Assembly (NCBI GenBank): GCA_947570615.1
Contig: CANOVJ010000018.1
Location: 1 to 61,170, forward strand
From: an uncultured Lachnospiraceae bacterium
GTDB taxonomy: Bacteria; Bacillota; Clostridia; Lachnospirales; Lachnospiraceae
Reading direction: 5' to 3'
Length of the DNA: 61,170 bases
In this document: piece after piece, positions 35,165 through 43,703 of the stretch
Numbering within the stretch: the stretch's first letter is position 1
Layout of the letters: each line of letters opens with the position of its first letter
Program-made: the position numbers and the translations under genes
The notes under the pieces: model-generated
Told to the model about the DNA's origin: nothing
Seen by the model: the letters and a program-made list of their open reading frames with translations, nothing else
Database searches by the model: none

Positions 35165-37325
35165 GAACAAAAAGCTTGCAGTCCTGCTGGCTCTGGGGGA
35201 GCTTTTCCTGCTGGCTCTTCTGGCAGCATACCCTGCGCTCAGAGAACAGATCAGCCAGTTAAGGCGGACGGAAATTTCCCTGGAGGAGGAGCCTTCCCCG
35301 GAGAATACGATACCCGAAAAAACAGACGCGCGGGAGCCCTCAGACGCCGGACAGTGGGCGGCGGTGAGCAATCCCTCCGCTGTCCATGAGCTGCCGGAAA
35401 TTATTTTTCGCCTGGAGGAGGAGCGTCCGGAAAAAGATACATCCCGGAAGGAAGGGGATCCTTCTGCAGAGGGACTGGCTTCGGTAGAGGCTTTGGGTTC
35501 GGCAGAAGTTTTGGATTCGGCGGGCGCTTTTGGAGAGTTTGAGATCTCGCCCTGGATGAGCGGGGACGGAATCTGCTACTTTTTTCTGCCGGGCTTTGCC
35601 CGGGGAAAAGGACTTGTCCTGGCAGAGGCCGAAGGAGGAAGCATTCAGATCGGAGACGCGCTGATAGAGGAGGGGGACGTTCTGCGTGGAATCTCGGAGG
35701 AAAGCGTCTACACGCTTTCCCTGCCCGCCCGGAACGAGGACGCCCCCTTTCAGGTCAGAGCCGCTTTTCTGTATTCCTCCGAGCTGCCCGTGCTCTGCGT
35801 GTCCACCCTTTCCGGGAACATGGAGCTGGTGGACGGGGATAAGGAAAACGAGGAGGAGGGCAGCGCGGTTCTCTATGATGCGGCCGGAGTAACACTCTAC
35901 ACTGGCGGGATGGAGAGCATCCGCGGACGGGGGAATTCCACCTGGGGCCTCTCCAAAAAGCCTTACCGGATCAGGCTCTCCCGGGAGGCGGATCTCTTCG
36001 GGCTCGGCCCGGCGAAATCCTGGAACCTTCTGGCCAACGGTTATGATGAGACCAGGCTTCGCAACCAGATTGTACTGGATCTGGCGTCGCAGCTGGATAT
36101 GAGCTATGTCCCCGGCGGGCGCATGATCGATCTGTATCTCAACGGCGTCTACCAGGGGAATTATTTTCTGACCGAAAAAATACGGGTGGACGAGAACGGC
36201 GTCGCGATCCGGGATATGGAAAAAGCGCTGGAGGAGGCGTACAGCGCGCAGGAGCTGGAGAAGCTGAAGCTGTGCCAGAATGAGGACGGCTCCCGCAAGT
36301 GGGCGGACACGCAGCTTCCCGAAGGGGCGCAGGAGGATATCTCCGGCGGTTATCTGTTTGAGCGGGAGCTTCTGTCCCGGTTCAAAACCGAGATCAGCGG
36401 CTTCATGACCGACCAGGGGGACTGCTATACTCTGCAAAGCCCTCTGTATGCTTCCCGGGAGCAGGTGGATTATATTGCCGATCTCATGCAGGAATTTCAG
36501 GACGCCTGCGAGGAGGCGGACGGCGTCCACCCCGTAACCGGAAAGCATTATTCGGAGTATATCGATGTGGATTCCTTTATACAGAAATATCTGGTGGAGG
36601 AGATTACCAAAAACTATGACGGCGGCGTCACAAGCAGCTTTTTTTATAAGCCACAGGACAGCGTCAGCACCAGGATCTTTGCCGGGCCCGTATGGGACTA
36701 TGACGTGGCCCTGGGCAACTGCAACCTGGACCGGATCGCCAGCAATCCTCTGGGCGTCACAAAGCTGAACGACCACGTATATGGCACGGATATTTTCGTG
36801 CGGCTGTATGAAAAGGAAGATTTCTACGAGCGAATGGTGAAAATGTACGAGGAGAAGGCGCTTCCTTATCTCAACGCCCTGCTGGAGGACGGAATCGACC
36901 GCCTGGCCGCCGGGAGCCGGGACTCAGCCCACATGGACAGCATCCGCTGGGCGGAGCTGGAGAACCGGTATCAGTATTATGAGGATTACGACAACGATAT
37001 CCGGTATCTGAAATATTTCATAGAAAAGAGAAGGGACTTCCTGAACGGCGTATGGCTTAAGGGAGAGCTCTGGCACAACGTGTCCTTTGTGGTGGACGGG
37101 GAGATCTGGCAGGTCGCCTGTGTGCGGGACGGAGAAACCTCCGGCCCGCCGCCGCTTCCCTTCCGGTACAGCTCCCCCTCCCTTTTTATCGGGTGGGCCA
37201 CAGAAAATGGCGTTCCCTACGACGCCTACAAGCCCGTCTATGAGGATATGACCTTTTACGCCTCCTGGACGGAGCTGCCCTCCACAGAGGCGGCGCAGGG
37301 GGATGCTCCGGACACTGGCGAGTAA
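35157..37325 (+). CDS. CotH kinase-family membrane-anchored protein
   Basis: This 722-residue protein has one N-terminal membrane helix (about 7-26), an acidic Glu/Ser/Pro-rich spacer, a region about 120-230 of beta strands, and the CotH domain from about residue 255 (SIRGRGNSTWGLSKKPYRIRL, YLNGVYQGNYFLTEKIRV, GPVWDYDVALGN). CotH is an atypical kinase that phosphorylates spore-coat protein CotB in Bacillus, but family members occur in non-sporulation settings too. The C-terminal about 70 residues (HNVSFVVDGEIWQ ... MTFYASW) look like a Listeria-Bacteroides (InlB-B-type) repeat. The catalytic domain would face outside. Confidence 0.88.
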   Translation: MFENKKLAVLLALGELFLLALLAAYPALREQISQLRRTEISLEEEPSPENTIPEKTDAREPSDAGQWAAVSNPSAVHELPEIIFRLEEERPEKDTSRKEGDPSAEGLASVEALGSAEVLDSAGAFGEFEISPWMSGDGICYFFLPGFARGKGLVLAEAEGGSIQIGDALIEEGDVLRGISEESVYTLSLPARNEDAPFQVRAAFLYSSELPVLCVSTLSGNMELVDGDKENEEEGSAVLYDAAGVTLYTGGMESIRGRGNSTWGLSKKPYRIRLSREADLFGLGPAKSWNLLANGYDETRLRNQIVLDLASQLDMSYVPGGRMIDLYLNGVYQGNYFLTEKIRVDENGVAIRDMEKALEEAYSAQELEKLKLCQNEDGSRKWADTQLPEGAQEDISGGYLFERELLSRFKTEISGFMTDQGDCYTLQSPLYASREQVDYIADLMQEFQDACEEADGVHPVTGKHYSEYIDVDSFIQKYLVEEITKNYDGGVTSSFFYKPQDSVSTRIFAGPVWDYDVALGNCNLDRIASNPLGVTKLNDHVYGTDIFVRLYEKEDFYERMVKMYEEKALPYLNALLEDGIDRLAAGSRDSAHMDSIRWAELENRYQYYEDYDNDIRYLKYFIEKRRDFLNGVWLKGELWHNVSFVVDGEIWQVACVRDGETSGPPPLPFRYSSPSLFIGWATENGVPYDAYKPVYEDMTFYASWTELPSTEAAQGDAPDTGE

Positions 37326-37382
37326 GCCGGGCGGGCGGTTTAAAGAAACTGTATAGACCGAAATTTACAGGAGGACAACGCA

Positions 37383-37952
37383 ATGAGCGACCACGAACTT
37401 TTACTGGAATTTGCAGACAGAGAGGCCTTCAGGAACTGGCTTTATGACCATTGCCTCTCCGGCGGTGGCGTCTGGCTTTTATTTGGCAAGGCTGGCGGGC
37501 CGAAAACCATCAAAGCCGGGGAGGCCCTTGAGGAAGCGCTCTGCTTCGGATGGATTGACGGACAGATGCAGAGCATCGACGCCAAAACCTATAAGAAATA
37601 TTTCTCCATTCGCAGGGAAAAGAGCAAATGGTCCAAAAAGAATAAGGAACTGGCCCAAAGCCTTGAGAAGCGGGGACTTATGACCGATTTCGGCAGAGCG
37701 AAAATCCAGGAGGCCAAAGAGAACGGCCAGTGGGACGCGCCGGATCCCATGGCGGTCACAGATCAGCAGATCGCCTGCCTGTCCGCCCTGCTGGAAGGAC
37801 GCGAACCCGCCTTCACCAACTTTCAGGCCATGCCCATGTCCGTGAAGAAAACCTACACCCGGGCGTATTTCGATGCCAGGACCGACGCCGGACGGCAAAA
37901 GCGCCTCGCCTGGCTGGCGGATCGGCTCGATAAAAACTTAAGGCCCATGTAG
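37383..37952 (+). CDS. YdeI/OmpD-associated-family protein
   Basis: This 189-residue soluble protein matches the YdeI family: RNWLYDHCLSGGGVWLLF, EALCFGWIDGQMQSIDAKTYKKYFSIRREKSKWSKKN and a lysine-rich C-terminal helix (MSVKKTYTRAYFDARTDAGRQKRLAWL). The family is sometimes described as bacteriocin-protection proteins, with little direct biochemistry. AGGAGG precedes the ATG. It lies 57 bp after the CotH gene and may be co-transcribed. Confidence 0.85.
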   Translation: MSDHELLLEFADREAFRNWLYDHCLSGGGVWLLFGKAGGPKTIKAGEALEEALCFGWIDGQMQSIDAKTYKKYFSIRREKSKWSKKNKELAQSLEKRGLMTDFGRAKIQEAKENGQWDAPDPMAVTDQQIACLSALLEGREPAFTNFQAMPMSVKKTYTRAYFDARTDAGRQKRLAWLADRLDKNLRPM

Positions 37953-37960
37953 GTGCCCGG

Positions 37961-38680
37961 TCAGAGCGAAGCGCTCTGCTCCGTCAGAGGGGAGAACAGA
38001 GCGGGGATTCTGTCGTCGCTGTAGCCGAGCAGTTTTTCCCGGCTTTTCTGAAGGTCGATTTCAGCCACAAATCCTCCATACTCGTTTTGTCTGAGCAGAA
38101 CGCATTTTCCTGACGGGTCAAAAACATATGCCAGCGGGATTTCTCCGGAAAAATGGGAGCATCCGATAACATATACTTCATTTTCGATAGCCCGTGCCTT
38201 CGCAAGGGACGTCCACTGTTCAAGCTGTAAGGCATGATACATTCCCGTTCCGATTATGTTAATCAACAAAACCGGATGCTCCAGACACATAATCCGTGCC
38301 ACTTCCGGAAAATGTATCTCATAACAGACCGGTATCCCCACTTTCCCAAATTTTGTGCTGACACAGGATATCTTTTCCCCGCGCCTTTTCCCTTTCTGTT
38401 TTTCTCCTTTCGTCAGGATGCATTTGGTGTATTCGTCGGCAATCCTGCCTCCATCTATAACCAGCGCTTTCTGCTGGCCCTTCCTGTTCAGGTCTTTAAA
38501 GCCGGTGATAACATATTTTTCTTTTTCGCCTGTCAGAGCGATTGCCTCCTCCAGAACGTTACTATCCAGAAACCCCTCCGGAAATATATAAAGATCCGCT
38601 TTATCCTGTGACAAGAAGTGATGTAATTCCCAAATCGCCTGATCCGGTCTGGGAACAGCCAGTAATACCTTCAAAATCAA
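37961..38680 (-). CDS. Carbon-nitrogen hydrolase (nitrilase superfamily)
   Basis: This 239-residue protein has the nitrilase triad: Glu35 in YIFPEGF, Lys86 in EYTKCIL and Cys119 in IPVCYEIHFPE. These enzymes hydrolyse amide or nitrile C-N bonds; the substrate cannot be read from the sequence. The gene is more AT-rich than its surroundings, which suggests separate acquisition. Its ATG overlaps the stop of the GNAT gene by four bases, so the two form a bicistron. Confidence 0.88.
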   Translation of the reverse strand: MILKVLLAVPRPDQAIWELHHFLSQDKADLYIFPEGFLDSNVLEEAIALTGEKEKYVITGFKDLNRKGQQKALVIDGGRIADEYTKCILTKGEKQKGKRRGEKISCVSTKFGKVGIPVCYEIHFPEVARIMCLEHPVLLINIIGTGMYHALQLEQWTSLAKARAIENEVYVIGCSHFSGEIPLAYVFDPSGKCVLLRQNEYGGFVAEIDLQKSREKLLGYSDDRIPALFSPLTEQSASL

Positions 38681-39210
38681 TCCTCCTGCCTTGTCCGTTT
38701 TGAGAAATACAAAACAAGATCGTCATCGTTACAACACTCTGCGTAGGGCCCGCACACGCTTTCTCCATACCACACGCCGGAGCCGTCCGGAATGTAACCG
38801 CGCTTTACGTACATCCGCTGAGCGCTGCCGTAGCCGCTGTGCAGGCCCACGCCCAGATACACCGTGTCGCTGTATTTTCCGGCGATCTCCTCCGCCACAT
38901 CCATCAGCTTACTTCCGATTCCATGCCTGCGGAATTTCTCCAGCACGCCGAAATCCACGATCTCCGGATAGCCCTTTCCCCCGAAGGGCCCCCAGGAAGC
39001 GTCCGGATAAATGTTGATATATCCCGCCACCTGTCCGCGGTATTCCGCCGCAAGCGCAATTGCCCCCACCTCCTCCCGGTGCCTTAGGCGGAGCAGATAC
39101 TTTTCCTCCGTGATATGCCATCCCTGGGCAAGCTCTTTCTTTACAATCACCGGGATATCAGCATTTTCCAGATCCCGTATCCTGATTTCCTTATCCTCAT
39201 AGTAAACCAT
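38677..39210 (-). CDS. GNAT-family N-acetyltransferase
   Basis: This 177-residue protein has the GNAT acetyl-CoA loop FRRHGIGSKLMDVAEEIA, a preceding EIVDFGVLEKF strand and a C-terminal YGSAQRMYVKRGYIPDGSGVWY segment. The substrate is unknown. The start at 39210 has GGAGAG just upstream; the frame is open to 39333 without a ribosome site. It is translationally coupled to the nitrilase gene. Confidence 0.85.
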   Translation of the reverse strand: MVYYEDKEIRIRDLENADIPVIVKKELAQGWHITEEKYLLRLRHREEVGAIALAAEYRGQVAGYINIYPDASWGPFGGKGYPEIVDFGVLEKFRRHGIGSKLMDVAEEIAGKYSDTVYLGVGLHSGYGSAQRMYVKRGYIPDGSGVWYGESVCGPYAECCNDDDLVLYFSKRTRQED

Positions 39211-39426
39211 GGCTCTCTCCGTTTCTGTAATATGGCAGGGACACGCCGATGCATGCGAAATCGTAAAGCGCCCACGGCGAATCCCCCTGCGGTTGTTCAC
39301 TATAACTTTATCCGCAAAAGTACGAATCGTCAATCTCCAACCCTGCCCTTTTCATTCGGCAGGTTCATCCTCTGCCTGATAAGAGAAAATTTTCACAAAA
39401 AAAGAATGGGAATTGCCGGTCAGATA

Positions 39427-39435
39427 TGCTAAAAT
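39427..39435 (+). promoter_or_regulatory. Extended -10 promoter of the MFS gene
   Basis: TGCTAAAAT (39427-39435) is an extended -10 element, 40 bp before the GTG start; no consensus -35 is seen. Confidence 0.45.
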
Positions 39436-39474
39436 ATACAAATACAGACAGGCCGTATGGCAGGAGGTATCCGC

Positions 39475-40740
39475 GTGAAAAACATCAGCCGCAAAAACTG
39501 GCTTCTGATCTGGATCCTGGGCATGACCGGGCAGATCTGCTGGAATATCGAAAATTCCTGGTTCAACAACTTTGTCTACGACAAGATCGCCCCGGATCCG
39601 GCCATCGTGTCCTGGATGGTGGGGGTCAGCGCCGTGGTGAGCACCTTCTGCGCCTTTCTGGTGGGTATATGGGGTGACCGGGCCGGGAGGCGAAAGCCCT
39701 TTATCTGCGTGGGCTATGTGCTCTGGGGACTGTTTACCTTCCTGTTCGGGGCGACGGAGATGATCCCCAAAAATCCCCTTTTCATCGCGGCAGCGGCGGT
39801 GGTGCTGGCGGACGCGGTGATGAGCTTTTTCGGCTCTGTGGGAAACGACGGCGGGTTCTCCCCCTGGACCACGGATATCTCCAATGATCAGAACCGGGGG
39901 AAGCTGGGCGGCGCGCTGGCGGTGATGCCGGTCTTCGCCACCATCTTCGGTGCGGTGGTGTCCGGTATTCTCATCGAGAAGCTGGACTTTTTCGCCTTTT
40001 TCGGGCTGATGGGAGGCCTGGTGGCCCTGGTGGGTATTTTCTCGCTCTTTACCCTTGAGGATTCCCCCACCCTTGCCCCCAGACGGGACGAAAAGGGCTT
40101 CCTGCATCAGTTCCTTTCCGTGTTCAACTGGAATACCGTCCGGGAAAATCAGGAGCTTTTCTGGGTGTTTATCGTCATGACGGTGTATTTCATCGGTTTT
40201 AATGTATATTTCCCCTATATTACCATTTACTTTGTCAACTATCTGGGATATGACTACGGTATGACCGGTATCATTCAGGGCGCGGGGCTTCTGGCCGCCT
40301 CCCTGCTGACCATCCCCGCCGCCCGGCTCATCGACCGGGGGAAAATGGCGTCCGTCATCCTCGGGGCCCTTTTCTGTAACACGGCCGGGCTGGTGCTGGT
40401 GAGTATCTCCCAGCTTCTTCCCGTTTTGCTGGCCGGCGTGTTCGGCGCGGGCATCGGCTATATTCTGGTGCTGCAGACCCTCACCGCCTGGATGAAAAAT
40501 CTCTATCCCGAGGAACAGAGGGGACAGTTTGAGGGGATCAAACAGATTTTCTTTGTGTGTATCCCCATGATCGCCGGGCCTGCCATCGCCGCCCCGGTCA
40601 TCAACCATCTGGGGGTGGAGCGGGAGGTAAACGGCGTTATGGGAATGGTTCCGGCTCCCAGCCTGTTTCTGATCTCCGCCCTTCTGACTCTGCTGACGCT
40701 GATCCCGCTGGTCATAGCCGTCCGGAAAAAATCTCAATGA
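39475..40740 (+). CDS. Major facilitator superfamily transporter
   Basis: This 421-residue protein has 12 predicted helices. The loop 2-3 motif GIWGDRAGRRKPF is the MFS signature, and the cytoplasmic central loop between helices 6 and 7 is about 40 residues. The GTG start at 39475 has GGAGG seven bases upstream. The substrate is not evident; the adjacent DUF2804 gene, 34 bp downstream, is the only functional hint. Confidence 0.9.
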   Translation: MKNISRKNWLLIWILGMTGQICWNIENSWFNNFVYDKIAPDPAIVSWMVGVSAVVSTFCAFLVGIWGDRAGRRKPFICVGYVLWGLFTFLFGATEMIPKNPLFIAAAAVVLADAVMSFFGSVGNDGGFSPWTTDISNDQNRGKLGGALAVMPVFATIFGAVVSGILIEKLDFFAFFGLMGGLVALVGIFSLFTLEDSPTLAPRRDEKGFLHQFLSVFNWNTVRENQELFWVFIVMTVYFIGFNVYFPYITIYFVNYLGYDYGMTGIIQGAGLLAASLLTIPAARLIDRGKMASVILGALFCNTAGLVLVSISQLLPVLLAGVFGAGIGYILVLQTLTAWMKNLYPEEQRGQFEGIKQIFFVCIPMIAGPAIAAPVINHLGVEREVNGVMGMVPAPSLFLISALLTLLTLIPLVIAVRKKSQ

Positions 40741-40774
40741 AACAGGCGTGCGATGCACGCAGACAGGAGCTGCC

Positions 40775-41803
40775 ATGGAACGAGAACTTGTTACAAAGGG
40801 CCCCGTACTGGACAAAAGGGGCCGGCCCATCCCGGGCTTTTCCAGAAAAAGCGTACTGACCTATGACCGGAGCGCCATCAAGGCTCCCCCCTGGCGGATC
40901 AAGGAGTGGGATTTCTATCAGATTTCCAACGATCATCTCTGCCTCCAGCTCACCATCGGCCACGCCTCCTACGCGGGACAGGTGAGCCTGATGCTGTTTG
41001 ATTTTCAGAAGGGCAAAAAGTATCTGGATGTATGCCGCACGCTGGCTCTGCCCTTTGGCTCCCTCCACATGCCCGCGGACGCGCAGGAGGATCAGACCCT
41101 CGCATACTCCCACAAAGGACTGCCGAACAGATACGGAAACAGCGACGTCTTTATGAGCTTCGAGGTTCTGGATGGACGGCGGATCCTGAACTGTTGCTGG
41201 AAGGATCTGGAGGCCAGGATCACCCTGGAGCGGGTAAACCCGGACTCTCTGGTGATCAATCTGCCCTTCGACGAATACGAACACGCCTTTTACTATAATC
41301 ACAAGATCAACTGTATGAAAGCGGATGGCTTTGTGTGTACCCGCAGTCACAGATGGCGTTTTGACAAAAAGGATTCCTTCGGCATTCTGGACTGGGGGCG
41401 GGGCGTGTGGCCCTTCCACAACGAGTGGTACTGGAGCAACGGCTGCGGCTATATAGACGGGGAGATGTTCGGCTTCAATCTGGGATGCGGCTTCGGAAAT
41501 ACGGATACCGCCAGCGAAAACATGCTTTTTTATAAGGGAACCTCCCACAAGCTGGGCAAGGTTGATTTTGTTCTGGGAAAGGATTATATGGATCCCTGGC
41601 ATTTCATGGACCGGGAGGGCCGGCTTGACTTATGGCTTCACCCGGTGTATGACCGGGAGACGAAAATAAAGCTTCTGTGGGTGGACAATCACTGCCACCA
41701 GATGTTCGGGAGCTTTTCCGGAATCGTCATCCTGGACGACGGCTCCACGCTTAAGGTGAAGGACGTGATCTCCTTCGCGGAACACGCGGTGAATAACTGG
41801 TAA
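40775..41803 (+). CDS. DUF2804-family protein
   Basis: This 342-residue soluble protein fits DUF2804: an N-terminal VLDKRGRPIPGFSRKSVLTYDR, a repeated beta-sheet pattern rich in Trp and aromatic residues (WRIKEWDFYQISNDHLCLQLTIGH), DWGRGVWPFHNEWYWSNGCG in the middle and a C-terminal LLWVDNHCHQMFGSFSG. The family has no assigned enzyme activity; its fold suggests carbohydrate or lipid handling. AGGAG precedes the ATG. Confidence 0.85.
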   Translation: MERELVTKGPVLDKRGRPIPGFSRKSVLTYDRSAIKAPPWRIKEWDFYQISNDHLCLQLTIGHASYAGQVSLMLFDFQKGKKYLDVCRTLALPFGSLHMPADAQEDQTLAYSHKGLPNRYGNSDVFMSFEVLDGRRILNCCWKDLEARITLERVNPDSLVINLPFDEYEHAFYYNHKINCMKADGFVCTRSHRWRFDKKDSFGILDWGRGVWPFHNEWYWSNGCGYIDGEMFGFNLGCGFGNTDTASENMLFYKGTSHKLGKVDFVLGKDYMDPWHFMDREGRLDLWLHPVYDRETKIKLLWVDNHCHQMFGSFSGIVILDDGSTLKVKDVISFAEHAVNNW

Positions 41804-41831
41804 AGGTGGCAGAACGGCGGCACAGACAACC

Positions 41832-41910
41832 CGTGGAAAGAATGTCCCTCAGGACATTCTTTCGGTATAAGAAAAGCTCGCAAAAGCGAGCTTTTCTTAT
41901 GCTTTCCACG
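41832..41910. terminator. Nested inverted repeats acting as bidirectional terminator
   Basis: Three inverted repeats are stacked between convergent genes. An outer 9-bp pair (CGTGGAAAG 41832-41840, CTTTCCACG 41902-41910) encloses an 11-bp hairpin (41837-41862) and a perfect 15-bp hairpin (ATAAGAAAAGCTCGC 41867-41881 with its complement at 41886-41900). The second hairpin overlaps the stop codon of the ABC ATPase gene and has T-rich strands both ways. Confidence 0.8.
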
Positions 41911-42913
41911 CCTGATACAGCTGTGTGATCACCTGCTCGATGGGCGCTCTGCGGATTTCCACGTCCCTGATTCCGTCCGCCTTTGAGAGCCTCTCCAGCA
42001 AAACCTTAACGGGCAGGCGGGAGAGATCCGTCTCGAACTCAAACACCCCCTGTTTTCCGTCGAGAAACCGGCAGCCCTCCAGCTGTGGCTGTGTGCCGTC
42101 TGTGGTGACGGTGAAACGGGTCAGATTGCCCGTAATCTCACGCAGCCCCTCAAAATCTCCGTCGTAGGCCAGCTTTCCCGCGGAGATTATCAAAATCCGC
42201 CGGGCCATCTCCTCCAGATCGTCCATGTCATGGCTGGTGACCATAATCGTCACGCCCGCCTGCCGGTTGATCCGTTTGAGGAAATCGATCATCTGGCGCC
42301 TGGCCACCACATCCAGCCCCAGGGTGGGCTCGTCCAACAGGATCAGCTCCGGCGAGTGCAGAAGCATCATGGCCAGATCCGCCCTCATCCGCTGTCCCAG
42401 CGACAGCTCCCGGGCAAAGGTGTTCCTGATCTGTCCCATATCCAGAAGTTCTGTGACCATATCCAGATTGCGCCGGTACGTTTCCTCCGGGATATCCCAC
42501 ACTACCTTTTTCCATTCAAAGCTCTGGATCACAGGATGATCCCACCAGAGCTCCGTCCGGTTTCCAAACAGCACGCCAAGCCTCTTCATTATGGCGATCC
42601 TGTCCTTTTCCGGCGACATGCCAAGTACGGATATGGATCCCGCCGTGGGCTGCAGCATCCCCGTAAGAAGCTTCATGGTGGTGCTCTTCCCGGCTCCGTT
42701 GGGGCCCGCATAGGCCACGAACTCTCCCGCCCTGATCCGGAAGGAGACGTCATCGACGGCCGTCACCATTTTCTTTTCCTGCCGGAGCAGATTTCTGATT
42801 CCCTCCCTTCTGTGCCACTGTGTGAAGGATTTGCTCACGTGATCCATCTTTATAATCATATCGTCAGGAGCGGTGTCCGCCCGGGATATATCTGTTGATT
42901 CCTTTCTGTACAT
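41897..42913 (-). CDS. ABC-2-type exporter ATPase
   Basis: This 338-residue ATPase has Walker A AGPNGAGKSTTMKLL, the signature LSLGQRMRADLAMMLLHSPE, Walker B LILLDEPTLGLD and the switch TSHD. An extra C-terminal domain of about 70 residues is typical of polypeptide/drug ABC-2 exporters. The start at 42913 overlaps the preceding permease by 50 bases and has AAAGGA ten bases upstream. A shorter start at 42859 (MIIKMDHV) is possible but lacks a ribosome site. Confidence 0.9.
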   Translation of the reverse strand: MYRKESTDISRADTAPDDMIIKMDHVSKSFTQWHRREGIRNLLRQEKKMVTAVDDVSFRIRAGEFVAYAGPNGAGKSTTMKLLTGMLQPTAGSISVLGMSPEKDRIAIMKRLGVLFGNRTELWWDHPVIQSFEWKKVVWDIPEETYRRNLDMVTELLDMGQIRNTFARELSLGQRMRADLAMMLLHSPELILLDEPTLGLDVVARRQMIDFLKRINRQAGVTIMVTSHDMDDLEEMARRILIISAGKLAYDGDFEGLREITGNLTRFTVTTDGTQPQLEGCRFLDGKQGVFEFETDLSRLPVKVLLERLSKADGIRDVEIRRAPIEQVITQLYQAWKA

Positions 42914-43703
42914 AATATCTGAATCCTTTCCTGAAAAAATGAGCTGCGGCAAGCGATACTGCAAGGGCGAATACCGCAGGATAAAAAGTTTCAAAGGCAG
43001 TTGTCTTTCCCAGAATAATCATGGTCGGGAACCATGCCATAAGCCCCGCCGGAAAAATGCTCAGAAGCGGATACCGGATATAAAAAGGCATACCGGAAAG
43101 GGGAAACGTCATGGTATGCTCCATACTGTATACCACCGTGCTGGAAATCTCCTCACACTGCACCGGGGCATAAAAGGCAAGGCTGGAAAACAGATAGGAG
43201 AGGGCCGTCACAATCACCATGCTGGTCAGAAGCAGCAGGAGCAACGCTCCCGGCCACCACCACGGCAGGACCGTCTCCATATTCCAGACTGCCACGCACA
43301 GCATCCCGAGTCCCGACAACAGGCTCCCGGAGCCGGTAAAGGGAAAGATCCCCACCGTGAGCTGCAGCGCGTATGGAAGGGGCATGACAAACATGTGCTC
43401 CCACTGCCCTCTCCCGATGATCCTGCTGGGAAAAAGCGCATTACAGCCGCCCATCATATTCAGAAAGCCCATCACAATGTTTCCATAGGCCAGCATGAAC
43501 AGCACCTCGAACCGGTCCAGTCCGCCGATCCCCCCGAATTTCCACGCCAGGAGAAAGATCCCGGAGATGGAGGATATGTTGGAGATCAGGTCCGCTGCGA
43601 TCACGATGGCCATGAATTTTCCATCCCGCGCAAGGGACGCCAGATCCATCCGGGCATAGATCCCAAGCAGTTCAAAATATCTCTTTATTCCTCTTTTACC
43701 CAC
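42864..43703 (-). CDS. ABC-2-type transporter permease (second)
   Basis: This 279-residue protein has about six helices with ABC-2 family features: a basic N-terminus MGKRGIKRYFELLGIYARMDLASLARDGKF, the MGFLNMMGGCNALFPSRIIGRG loop and a C-terminal AAAHFFRKGFRYYVQKGINRY. It overlaps the first permease gene by eight bases and the ATPase gene by 50. Together the three form an exporter of unknown substrate. Confidence 0.88.
   Translation of the reverse strand: MGKRGIKRYFELLGIYARMDLASLARDGKFMAIVIAADLISNISSISGIFLLAWKFGGIGGLDRFEVLFMLAYGNIVMGFLNMMGGCNALFPSRIIGRGQWEHMFVMPLPYALQLTVGIFPFTGSGSLLSGLGMLCVAVWNMETVLPWWWPGALLLLLLTSMVIVTALSYLFSSLAFYAPVQCEEISSTVVYSMEHTMTFPLSGMPFYIRYPLLSIFPAGLMAWFPTMIILGKTTAFETFYPAVFALAVSLAAAHFFRKGFRYYVQKGINRYIPGGHRS

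Noticed and set aside
35340-36776. 478-codon open frame opposite the CotH gene
   Set aside because: It is a shadow frame of the CotH gene, with no start signals and no recognisable motifs.
39352-40830. 492-codon open frame opposite the MFS gene
   Set aside because: The product is His/Gln/Gly/Pro-rich, the typical composition of an antisense frame to a membrane-protein gene.
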